A DNA stretch of 31,032 nucleotides from DATGKK01 sp035294725 (lineage in GTDB: Bacteria; Actinomycetota; Acidimicrobiia; Acidimicrobiales; Bog-793): the NCBI GenBank assembly GCA_035294725.1, contig DATGKK010000048.1, forward strand, positions 1-31,032. The letters run 5' to 3'. Below, piece after piece: positions 22,921 to 30,292 of this stretch. The stretch's first letter is position 1. Each line of letters starts with the position of its first letter. The position numbers and the translations under genes were made by a program. The notes under the pieces were generated by a model. That model had not been told where the DNA came from. It saw only the letters and a program-made list of their open reading frames with translations, and did not search any database.

Positions 22921-22922
22921 CC

Positions 22923-24449
22923 GTGGTCGCCGGCGCGCCGTTGCTACGGGTCTCCGGCGTGTCGAAGAGCTTCTCCGGCGCCCCAGTCCTCGACAACGTT
23001 TCCTTCGAGGTGCGATCGGGCGAGGTCGTCGCCATCGTCGGCCACAATGGCTCGGGTAAGTCGACACTGGTGAAGATCCTCGCCCGAATCCACTCGCCCG
23101 ATCCGGGAGCTCGCATCGAGGTCGCCAACGAGCGAGGAGAACTGCTCCCTCTGCGGGCCACACATCACCGGCTTCACTTCATCCACCAGGATCTCGGACT
23201 GCTGCCGATGCTCAGCACCACCGAGAACCTCGACCTCGGCGGTTCTCTCGGGTGGCGCTGGGTCCTGCCAGTCCGTCGGAACGAGGAGGACCGTCGGGCC
23301 GCCGAGAGCGTGGCCCGCTTCGGGGCCGCCATTGACGTGCGCGCCCCTGTCGGGTCGCTCTCACCAGCTGAGCGCGCGATCGTTGCCATCGCCCGCGCTC
23401 TTGGCGGCTGGGACCGGCCCGGCAACGTCCTCGTGCTGGACGAGCCCACCACGGCCTTCCACCGCGAGGAGGTGGCCCGCCTGTTCGAGGCCATCCGTCG
23501 AGTGGTGTCCGCCGGGGCGGGCGTCGTGTTCATCTCCCACCGCCTCGACGAGGTTCGTGACATCGCCGATCGGGTGATCATCCTTCGGGACGGGCAGAAG
23601 GTCGCCGACGGTGCCGTGAGCGGCTTCGACGACGATCGACTGATCCGGGCCATCGTGGGTGGCTCCGTTGAAGCACGCCGGCCCGGACCACCTCAGGGCG
23701 AGGCCGGCCCGGCACTCACCGTACGAGGCCTGCGCGGCCAGCGGCTCCGTTCCTTCGATCTCCAGGTCCGATCCGGGGAGATCGTTGGTGTCACCGGCGT
23801 TCTCGGCTCTGGACGCGAGGAGCTAGCCGGCATGCTCTTCGGCGAGCGCCCGCCGCTGGCCGGGAGCATCGCCGTGGATGGACGACCGATCCGGCCTGGT
23901 CAGCCGGCCGCGGCCATCGCTAGGGGGATGGCGTATGTCCCTGCCGACCGGCTCCGCCTCGGCGCGCTGGCGGCCATGAGCGCCACGGAGAACCTGACCC
24001 TCGCCTCGCTGGGATCGCTGCGCCGCCAGCTCGGACGGGTCGACCGGCGCATGGAACGAGTCGAGGCCCGACGCTGGAGCGCCGCCGTCGGCTTGCACCC
24101 GCCGCGCCCGGAGCGTCGGCTGTCCACCTTCAGCGGCGGCAACCAGCAGAAGATCGTCTTGGCCCGGTGGTTGCGCACCGACCCCCGGGTTCTCATCCTC
24201 GACGAACCGACCCAGGGTGTCGATGTCGGAGCCAAGGCCACCATCCACGACCTGGTTGCCGCCCAAGCCCGCTCGGGGACCGCAGTGCTCGTTGTCTCCT
24301 CCGACGCCAAGGAGCTGGCGTCGATCTGCCACCGCGTCGTAGTCCTCGATGCTGGCCGAGCCGCCCTCGAGCTCGCCGGCCCCGACCTCACTGAAGCAGC
24401 CCTGGTGCGCGAGACCCTGACCGCCGGCGTTGCAGGAGGATCACGTTGA
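22923..24449 (+). CDS. Double-domain ATPase of a sugar-type ABC importer (RbsA/XylG-like)
   Basis: The protein has 508 residues from GTG 22923 (GTG 22902 would overlap the previous gene by 19 nt). It contains two fused nucleotide-binding domains. Domain 1 has Walker A GHNGSGKST, a divergent signature LSPAERAIVAIARAL, Walker B VLVLDEPTTAF and the switch FISHRLDEV. Domain 2 has the degenerate Walker A region GVTGVLGSGREELA, a good signature STFSGGNQQKIVLARWL, and VLILDEPTQGVDVGAK. This fused arrangement, with one weak site, is typical of CUT2-family transporters. It powers import together with the binding protein and permease encoded on either side. The 3' end overlaps the permease start. Confidence 0.93.
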   Translation: MVAGAPLLRVSGVSKSFSGAPVLDNVSFEVRSGEVVAIVGHNGSGKSTLVKILARIHSPDPGARIEVANERGELLPLRATHHRLHFIHQDLGLLPMLSTTENLDLGGSLGWRWVLPVRRNEEDRRAAESVARFGAAIDVRAPVGSLSPAERAIVAIARALGGWDRPGNVLVLDEPTTAFHREEVARLFEAIRRVVSAGAGVVFISHRLDEVRDIADRVIILRDGQKVADGAVSGFDDDRLIRAIVGGSVEARRPGPPQGEAGPALTVRGLRGQRLRSFDLQVRSGEIVGVTGVLGSGREELAGMLFGERPPLAGSIAVDGRPIRPGQPAAAIARGMAYVPADRLRLGALAAMSATENLTLASLGSLRRQLGRVDRRMERVEARRWSAAVGLHPPRPERRLSTFSGGNQQKIVLARWLRTDPRVLILDEPTQGVDVGAKATIHDLVAAQARSGTAVLVVSSDAKELASICHRVVVLDAGRAALELAGPDLTEAALVRETLTAGVAGGSR

Positions 24450-25516
24450 GCATCGACACCCCAGCACTCCCCTCCTCGACCACCCGACCGCCAGCTGTCG
24501 CGCCGACGCCGTCGGGCTGGCAACGCGCCGGGCAGGCCATGTCGTTCCGCAACGCGAGCGCCGTCTATCTGCTGGTGCTGCTCTTTGCCGTCTTCTCGAT
24601 CTGGGAGCCGTCCACGTTCCTCACCGCGCAGACGTGGCGGCTGCTGCTCGACAACCAGGCGATCAGCGCCATCGCCGCCGTCGGTCTCGTCCTCCCCCTC
24701 TCCGCAGGGGTCGTCGACCTGGCCATCGGCTCGGAGGTCGGTGTCGGCGCCATCCTCGTCGCGTGGCTGCTGGCCCACGCGCGGCTGCCCATCCCCGTGG
24801 CCGTCGTTCTTTGCCTGCTGGCGGGCGCCGCGATCGGGGTGACCGTGACGCTGCTGGTGGTCCGTGCCCGCATCAGCTCCTTCATCGCCACCCTGGCCAT
24901 GAGCTCCGTCCTCATCGCTCTCATCGACTGGATCTCCGGCAGCGAACAGATCCTCGACCTCGGCACACACTTCCAGGACCTGGCCACCGGGCAGCTGTTC
25001 GGGATCACCTACCCCGTGTACCTCCTCGCCGGCCTTTCGCTAGCGGTGTGGTGGCTGCTCGACAGGACCGCTCTGGGCCGGCGAGTCCACGCCACCGGTG
25101 GCAACCTCGACGCAGCACGGCTCGCCGGGGTACGCACGTCACGGATCATCCTCTTCACCACCGTGGGCTGCGGGATCATCGCTGCCCTCGCCGGGATCCT
25201 CGCGTCCTCACAGCTCGCGACCGGCGACCCGACGATCTCCACCTCGTACCTGCTCCCCGCATTCGCCGCCACCTTCCTCGGGTCCACTCAGTTCACTGGC
25301 GGGCGGTTCAACGTAGGCGGCACCTTGATCGCTGTCGCCGTGCTCGCCGTCGGTGTCGAAGGTCTCGACCTCGCCGGCGCTCCGATCTGGCTGCCCGACC
25401 TCTTCGACGGCGTCGCTTTGCTCCTCGCAGTCGGCTTCACGCAGGCGCAGCGGCCACCCGGAGCCCGCACCGCCGCCATCCGCCGCAGCCTCCGGTTGGG
25501 TCGTGCGGCACCATAG
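24446..25516 (+). CDS. Permease of a sugar-type ABC importer (RbsC-like)
   Basis: The 356-residue membrane protein has about eight to ten helices and the family markers INDUCED in RbsC-like permeases: GLVLPLSAGVVDLAIGSEVGVGA (usual form: 'sGgiDLSvGs'), ALGRRVHATGGNLDAARLAGVRT (cytoplasmic ATPase-coupling loop), and a late LLPAFAATFLGSTQFTGGRFNVGGTLI (usual form: 'a.vlGG.s..GG.G...Gt'). Only one permease gene is present, so the channel is probably a homodimer. The start is TTG 24446, with GGAGGA just upstream and overlapping the ATPase stop. No competing ATG fits. It ends 4 nt before the monooxygenase start. Confidence 0.92.
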   Translation: MSIDTPALPSSTTRPPAVAPTPSGWQRAGQAMSFRNASAVYLLVLLFAVFSIWEPSTFLTAQTWRLLLDNQAISAIAAVGLVLPLSAGVVDLAIGSEVGVGAILVAWLLAHARLPIPVAVVLCLLAGAAIGVTVTLLVVRARISSFIATLAMSSVLIALIDWISGSEQILDLGTHFQDLATGQLFGITYPVYLLAGLSLAVWWLLDRTALGRRVHATGGNLDAARLAGVRTSRIILFTTVGCGIIAALAGILASSQLATGDPTISTSYLLPAFAATFLGSTQFTGGRFNVGGTLIAVAVLAVGVEGLDLAGAPIWLPDLFDGVALLLAVGFTQAQRPPGARTAAIRRSLRLGRAAP

Positions 25517-25520
25517 GCCG

Positions 25521-27152
25521 ATGTTGCCGCCTGAGCCGGCGTCGACCCTCGCCGGCGCCCCGGTCGTGATCGTCGGTGGCGGCCCCGTCGGGCTCGCCAC
25601 CGCCCTCGAGCTCGCCTACCACGGCATCGAGAGCCTCGTGCTCGAGCGCCGCCCGGAGGTGTCCTGGCTGCGACCCCGGGCCAAGACGACCTCGGCGCGC
25701 ACGATGGAGCACCTCCGGCGCTGGGGCCTGGCCGCTTCCCTCCGGGAACGTGCCGCCCTGCCCGTTACCTGGTCCCACGAGGCCGTGTTCTGCACGTCGC
25801 TGGGCGGACGGGAGATCACCCGCATCTCCGGCTGCTTCGGCCTCGACCTCGTCGGCTCCGAGTTGGTCGCCGAGCCCGGCCAGCAGGTCGCCCAGCCCGT
25901 CGTCGAGCAGGTCCTCCGCGAAGCTGTCGCCACCTCAGGCCTCGCGCGGTTGGTCACCGGCGTCGAGGTCACGGCCGTCGGTGAAGCAGCTGGCGCAGCG
26001 TGGGTCGCCGCCGTCGACGGATGCGGCACTCGACACCGGATCGACGCCGAGTATGTGATCGGCTGCGAGGGCGCCCGCAGCGTGGTGCGCACGGTCATCG
26101 GCGCTACCTACCAAGGCCGCGACGACTGCCGCCCAAACTTCAACGTCGTGTTCAGGGCACCCGGCCTCGCCGAGCGCATCCCGCACGGGCCCGCCGTTCA
26201 CTATTGGGTCCTCGACCCCGCCCAGCCCAGCCTGGTCGGACGCCTCGACCTCGACGCCACCTGGTGGTGCATCGCCCAGGGTGTCGACGCTCCCACGGGC
26301 GAAGCCGATCCGCTCCGCATTGTCCGTCGTCTGGTCGGACTCGAACAGCCTGTCGAGGTGCTCGCCACCGACGCCTGGCGGGCCCGGATGCTCCTCGTTG
26401 ACAGGTACCGCAACTCGCGGCTTTTCATCGCCGGAGACGCTGCGCACCAGAACCCGCCGTGGGGCGGTCACGGCTTCAACACGGGAATCGGTGACGCCGT
26501 CAACCTGGGATGGAAGCTCGCCGCCGTGCTCGCCGGCTGGGCCCCACCCACCCTCCTCGACAGCTACGAAGCCGAACGACGCCCTGTCGCCGCTCGGACC
26601 ATCGACGAGGCGCGCCGCAACATGGCCACCCTCGCTCCCGAGCTCGCGGACCCTCGCCTGCACGGCGACGGCCCCGACTTCGAGGCCGCCAGGCAAGCCG
26701 TGGCCGAGTCCATCCAGGCCAGCAAGGACAGCGAGTTCCACAGCCTTGAACTGACCCTCGGCTACGAGTACAGCGGCTCACCGATCGTCGTAGCTGACCA
26801 AGCCGTCGCGCCTGCACCCTCCCGGCACCGCGCCTATCGGCCCAGCGCGGCGCCCGGCCACCGTCTCCCGCACCGATGGCTCGCCCCCGGCCGGTCCCTA
26901 TACGACCAGTTGGGCCGCGAGCTGACGCTCATCGGAGATCTCAGCGATCCTGCGGTGCCACGCCTCGCGCGAGCGGCTGACGACCTTGGCATCCCATTGG
27001 ATCTCCTCCACCTGGAGGGCGCCGTGCAGCACCTTGGCGCACCCCTGGCTCTGGTGCGCCCAGACCAGCACGTTGCCTGGCGGGGTGGCGCCGTCTCACC
27101 GCCGGAGGCTCTGCTCCGCCTCGTCATCGGTCACCGAACGCCGGAGTGCTGA
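25521..27152 (+). CDS. FAD-dependent aromatic-ring monooxygenase (MhpA/PheA-like)
   Basis: The 543-residue flavoprotein has the class A hydroxylase motifs: VVIVGGGPVGLATALELAYHG (FAD ADP-binding), the mid-protein YVIGCEGARSVVR (the 'DG' motif with Glu instead of Asp), and LFIAGDAAHQNPPWGGHGFNTGIGDAVNLGWKLAAVLAG ribityl-binding region, broken here into its parts GDAAHQNPP and GFNTGIGDAVNLGWK. The last 120 residues look like the thioredoxin-like C-terminal domain of MhpA/phenol hydroxylases. It probably hydroxylates a phenolic ring using NAD(P)H and oxygen to give the catechol for the operon's dioxygenase. ATG 25521 is 4 nt after the permease stop. The frame is open further upstream, but inside the permease gene. 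Confidence 0.9.
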   Translation: MLPPEPASTLAGAPVVIVGGGPVGLATALELAYHGIESLVLERRPEVSWLRPRAKTTSARTMEHLRRWGLAASLRERAALPVTWSHEAVFCTSLGGREITRISGCFGLDLVGSELVAEPGQQVAQPVVEQVLREAVATSGLARLVTGVEVTAVGEAAGAAWVAAVDGCGTRHRIDAEYVIGCEGARSVVRTVIGATYQGRDDCRPNFNVVFRAPGLAERIPHGPAVHYWVLDPAQPSLVGRLDLDATWWCIAQGVDAPTGEADPLRIVRRLVGLEQPVEVLATDAWRARMLLVDRYRNSRLFIAGDAAHQNPPWGGHGFNTGIGDAVNLGWKLAAVLAGWAPPTLLDSYEAERRPVAARTIDEARRNMATLAPELADPRLHGDGPDFEAARQAVAESIQASKDSEFHSLELTLGYEYSGSPIVVADQAVAPAPSRHRAYRPSAAPGHRLPHRWLAPGRSLYDQLGRELTLIGDLSDPAVPRLARAADDLGIPLDLLHLEGAVQHLGAPLALVRPDQHVAWRGGAVSPPEALLRLVIGHRTPEC

Positions 27153-27524
27153 GCCTCGATCCACGCGCGCCCAGTGGCCCGGCGAGGACACCCTGAGGGT
27201 GGACGGGGGTCATGACGCCGCCGCGCGGCAGCTCTCGGCAGCGCGTGCAGGTCAGGCGCGAAGGAAGTGCCTACGTTGGCACAACGCTTGCTGAGCTGGC
27301 CAGCGAGTCGGCCATGTGCCTGACATGGCGGGCGCGTGGCGCGAACAACCTGGTGCTACGGGGTTCGGGCGCCCGATATCCGCCGACGGAGTGACCGGGT
27401 TCGCCGCTCGAAGCGGGGCAGTGTCACAGGTGCCGCACGGCGTTGACACAGCCATCCGGCACGATGAGGAGGGCTCGAAACTTGAAGCAGGCTTTCAGGA
27501 AAGGTGAAAACCTCGCGGGGCGGG
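27153..27524. other. 372-bp stretch without a recognisable gene
   Basis: No credible coding region was found; short plus-strand frames (such as 27316-27507) have no recognisable motif or start signals. CACCC-TGA-GGGTG at 27188-27200 is a small hairpin that may end the catabolic operon. CTTTC-AG-GAAAG near 27491-27502 is another, possibly linked to the tRNA 3' end. This segment lies between the accessory locus and the tRNA-Thr 3' end. No att-like repeat of the tRNA end was found in it. Confidence 0.5.
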
Positions 27525-27597
27525 AGCCGGTGGTGGGACTCGAACCCACGACCTGACGATTACAAGTCGCCTGCGCTACCAGCTGCGCCACACCGGC
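27525..27597 (-). tRNA. tRNA-Thr (anticodon TGT)
   Basis: Read on the minus strand, the 7-bp acceptor stem GCCGGTG/CACCGGC closes perfectly. The D arm is GCGC-AGCTGGTA-GCGC, the anticodon stem GGCGA/TCGTC with loop CTTGTAA (anticodon TGT, reading ACA), and the T arm GTGGG-TTCGAGT-CCCAC. The discriminator is T and CCA is not encoded. The 5' end is 4 nt after the sqdB stop codon, so it may be cut from the sqdB transcript. Its 3' end points toward the accessory locus. Confidence 0.96.
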
Positions 27598-27601
27598 GGG
27601 A

Positions 27602-28783
27602 TCAGTTCGTGACCGGGGGGTTTGCCCTCCAGAGCGAGCGGCACGGGATCTTCGAACGGTCGCAACGGTCGGAGTACTTCTGGGCGATCTCCGTGACCTC
27701 CTTCAAGAGGCCCTCGGCGAGCGTGATCGGCTCGAGACCGAGGCCGAGGAGGCGGCTGTTCTCTACGAACAGGTCGTTCTCGGCGTCTTCGTTCCGAGGG
27801 TTCTCGACGTAGTCGATCTCCGCCCCGGTGATCTGCGAGACGAGCTTCGCGAGGTCGCGCACTCGGTGCGTCTCGGTCATCTGGTTGAGGATGTGCACCC
27901 GGTCCCCGCGCTTGGGCGGGTTGAGCATCGCGAGCTCGATGCAGCGGACGGTGTCCTGGATGTGGATGAAGGCCCGTGTCTGGCCACCGGTTCCGTGCAC
28001 CGTGAGCGGGTAGTTGATCGCCGCCTGCATGAGGAAGCGGTTGAGCACGGTCCCGTAGTCGCCGTCGTAGTCGAAACGGTTGATCAGCCGCTCGTCGAGG
28101 ACGGTCTGCGCCGTCTGCGTGCCCCAGACGATCCCCTGGTGCAGGTCGGTGACCCGCAGCTTGTCGTTCTTCGCGTAGTAGGCGAAGAACAGCTGGTCCT
28201 GGGTCTTCGTGAGGTGGTAGATGCTGCCCGGGTTCGGCGGGTAGAGGATCTCCTGCTCGATCGTCTCGCCCTCTTCGGTCTCGAGCTTCACGCGCAGGTA
28301 GCCCTCGGGGATCTTCATCCCGGCGGTGCCGTAGCCGTACACGCCCATCGTACCGAGATGGATGACGTGGGGGTCTGTGCCGGACTCGACGATCGCCGCG
28401 AGGAGGTTGTTCGTCGCGTTGAGGTTGTTGTTCACCGTGTAGCGCTTGTGCCACGAGCTCTTCATCGAGTAGGGCGCCGCCCGCTGCTCGGCGAAGTGCA
28501 CGATCGCGTCCGGCTGCCACTCCCGGAGCAGGGACAGGAGGCGGTGGTAGTGCTCGGCCACGTCGAAGCGACGGAACTGGATCTCCTTGCCGCTGACCTC
28601 CTTCCAGGCGGCGAGGCGGGTGCTCATCGGCGAGATCGGCGTGAGCGAGTTGACCTCGAGCTCGTTGTCGATGTTCCGCCGCGAGAGGTTGTCGACGATG
28701 ACGACGTCATGGCCTCTGTCGGACAGATGCAACGAGGTCGGCCAACCGCAAAAGCCGTCCCCGCCGAGGACCAGTACACGCAT
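27602..28783 (-). CDS. sqdB: UDP-sulfoquinovose synthase (SQD1/SqdB-like)
   Basis: SqdB converts UDP-glucose and sulfite to UDP-sulfoquinovose, the head-group donor of the sulfolipid SQDG. The 393-residue protein matches this branch of extended SDRs closely: VLVLGGDGFCGWPTSLHLS (NAD-binding), VDNLSRRNID, HFAEQRAAPYSM, HLGTMGVYGYG (active-site Thr), YPPNPGSIYHLTK (Tyr-x3-Lys) and GIVWGTQT. These distinguish it from ordinary UDP-glucose 4-epimerases. AAGGAG precedes ATG 28783. No sulfoquinovosyltransferase (sqdX/sqdD) is in the window. An archaeal-type role (Agl3, sulfoquinovose on glycans) is possible. The stop lies 4 nt from a tRNA gene. Confidence 0.92.
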   Translation of the reverse strand: MRVLVLGGDGFCGWPTSLHLSDRGHDVVIVDNLSRRNIDNELEVNSLTPISPMSTRLAAWKEVSGKEIQFRRFDVAEHYHRLLSLLREWQPDAIVHFAEQRAAPYSMKSSWHKRYTVNNNLNATNNLLAAIVESGTDPHVIHLGTMGVYGYGTAGMKIPEGYLRVKLETEEGETIEQEILYPPNPGSIYHLTKTQDQLFFAYYAKNDKLRVTDLHQGIVWGTQTAQTVLDERLINRFDYDGDYGTVLNRFLMQAAINYPLTVHGTGGQTRAFIHIQDTVRCIELAMLNPPKRGDRVHILNQMTETHRVRDLAKLVSQITGAEIDYVENPRNEDAENDLFVENSRLLGLGLEPITLAEGLLKEVTEIAQKYSDRCDRSKIPCRSLWRANPPVTN

Positions 28784-28977
28784 AGACCCGCGCTCCTTAC
28801 GAGACAGTGTTCGGGGCGGGTAGAGACTAGTCCTCCTCGCCGCCCCTGGTCAGCCCTTCTTCGTTGTGCCCTGTTCCACGCCCCGCGAGAGGTCAGGAGA
28901 CGCTGCGCCGCCACCGAGCGACAACGGACGACGGCGAGTCGTTCACCCTCGGGATCAGGGATAGTTTGCGGTCGCCC
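28784..28977. promoter_or_regulatory. Divergent promoter region, sqdB / Thr-rich protein gene
   Basis: On the minus strand TAGTCT (complement of 28824-28829) is a -10 candidate about 40 nt before the sqdB ATG, with an AAGGAG ribosome binding site. On the plus strand TAGTTT (28962-28967) lies 10 nt before ATG 28978. No operator-like dyad stands out. Confidence 0.4.
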
Positions 28978-30279
28978 ATGAGCCCGCGCTCCCGCCGACG
29001 CAACAGCCTTCCCACCACCCGCCGCTCTCGCCGCCCGATCGTGGTCGGTGTGGCCGCGGCGGCGTTGCTCGCGCTCGTCATCGGCGAGGTGGCCGCCGCA
29101 ACCGTCAACTCCGGCCAGCCGGCGGCGCTCGTGCAAGAGCGCAGCTACGTCGCTGCTGTCGTGCCGGTGATCGACGAGTCGACCTCACTCGAACCCTGGC
29201 TGGCCGAGGTACGCGACCGTCCGGCGTCGCTCGGTCGCCAGGGTCTCTTCACTGCCCTCGGCCGGCTCGTCACCGGCTCGGCGGACGTCCAGGAGCAGCT
29301 CTCCTCCCTCGGCATCCCCGCCCCGACGGCGAGGGCGAACGCGCTGCTGCAGGCGTGCTTCGCCGAGCGGTCACGGGCGGCCCGCAACCTGAGCGGCGCC
29401 GTCGCCCTCGCACTCGGTCCGAGCGGGAGCAGATCCGGCGCTCTTGCCCGCCTGCAGCGAGCCGCCAGCGAGATCCTCCGCTCCGACGCCGACTACTCGA
29501 GGTTCGAGCGGGCGCTGCCGCGCGCGGCGCGCGAGCACACCCTCGCCCTGCCGCGGAGCTCCTGGGCAGGTTCCATCTCCTGGACGCCGGCTGCTCTGGC
29601 CAGCTACGTCACACTGCTGTCGGGTGACCCCTCGTTGCTCTTGCACAGGGAGCTCACGATCCTCGCCATCACCGTGCAGCCGCCGGTGCTGCGGGTCACT
29701 CCGACCACCACGACCACCACCACCACGACCACGACCACCACCACCACGACCACGAGCACCACGACCACGACCACCACGACGACGTTGCCGGGCGCCACCA
29801 CGACGACGAAGCCGACGGTGCCCGCCACGTCGACGACCACGACGACGTCGACGATCGCGACGACGACCACGCTCCAGATCCCGCCGCCGAACTCGACCTC
29901 GTGGCTGGCGCCGACCCACCGGCTGAGCGTCATCGTCGTGATCGCCAACGCGGGCAACGTGGCAGAGTCCTCCGTCACCCTCAGCGCGTCGCTCACCCCA
30001 CTCCCGCCGCCGGCGTCGAGCCGCGGCGGCAAGGGGTCGGCCACGACGACCACCACGACCACTGCGAGGTCGAGGCGCCGGCACGGGCGAGCAGCCCCGC
30101 GCCCCGAGTCCGAGCACCTTCTCGTCGGCAGGCTCGGAGCTGGCGACTCGCTCCAGCGCGAGCTTCGTCCCTTCGGCCTGCAACCCGGTTACGTCTACGA
30201 GCTCACCGTCACGCTCACCGGCTCGGGGGGAGGGCTCGGCTCGAGTGACACCGAGTCGGTACGCCTCGACGTCGCCTGA
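28978..30279 (+). CDS. Membrane-anchored extracytoplasmic protein with poly-Thr linker
   Basis: I recognise no family. The 433-residue product has a very basic N-terminus (RSRRRN...RRSRRP), one membrane helix (about residues 22-42, VVGVAAAALLALVIGEVAAA), and a helical domain of about 190 residues. A long Thr-rich linker (about residues 243-300) has runs of about 17 and 8 Thr separated by Ser. The C-terminal part looks like a beta-sandwich (HRLSVIVVIANAGNVAESSVTLSASL, then GLQPGYVYELTVTLTGSG), similar in feel to CARDB/DUF11-type modules, and is interrupted by a second Thr run. The linker suggests an exposed, possibly O-mannosylated cell-surface protein. ATG 28978 is chosen from the -10 box and the basic N-region; an upstream in-frame extension is less likely. 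Confidence 0.75.
   Translation: MSPRSRRRNSLPTTRRSRRPIVVGVAAAALLALVIGEVAAATVNSGQPAALVQERSYVAAVVPVIDESTSLEPWLAEVRDRPASLGRQGLFTALGRLVTGSADVQEQLSSLGIPAPTARANALLQACFAERSRAARNLSGAVALALGPSGSRSGALARLQRAASEILRSDADYSRFERALPRAAREHTLALPRSSWAGSISWTPAALASYVTLLSGDPSLLLHRELTILAITVQPPVLRVTPTTTTTTTTTTTTTTTTTSTTTTTTTTTLPGATTTTKPTVPATSTTTTTSTIATTTTLQIPPPNSTSWLAPTHRLSVIVVIANAGNVAESSVTLSASLTPLPPPASSRGGKGSATTTTTTTARSRRRHGRAAPRPESEHLLVGRLGAGDSLQRELRPFGLQPGYVYELTVTLTGSGGGLGSSDTESVRLDVA
29704..29781 (+). repeat. Low-complexity ACC/ACG repeat encoding the poly-Thr linker
   Basis: The tract is made only of ACC and ACG codons apart from one AGC. It contains a perfect 21-bp tandem duplication (29713-29733 and 29734-29754). 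Related shorter runs occur at about 29797-29875 and 30040-30063. Such tracts change length by replication slippage in multiples of three, which would keep the frame. Confidence 0.8.
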
Positions 30280-30292
30280 GCGTCACCGTCGG

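Noticed and set aside
27316..27507. 63-codon plus-strand ORF before the tRNA
   Set aside because: No ribosome binding site, -10 box, recognisable motif or neighbour link; treated as non-coding.
27504..27812. Plus-strand ORF containing WWDSNPRPDDYKSPALP
   Set aside because: This is the well-known false peptide made by translating the antisense of a tRNA gene, here tRNA-Thr.
29604..30062. Minus-strand poly-Val ORF
   Set aside because: It is the mirror of the poly-Thr codon tract; repetitive valine without other features.
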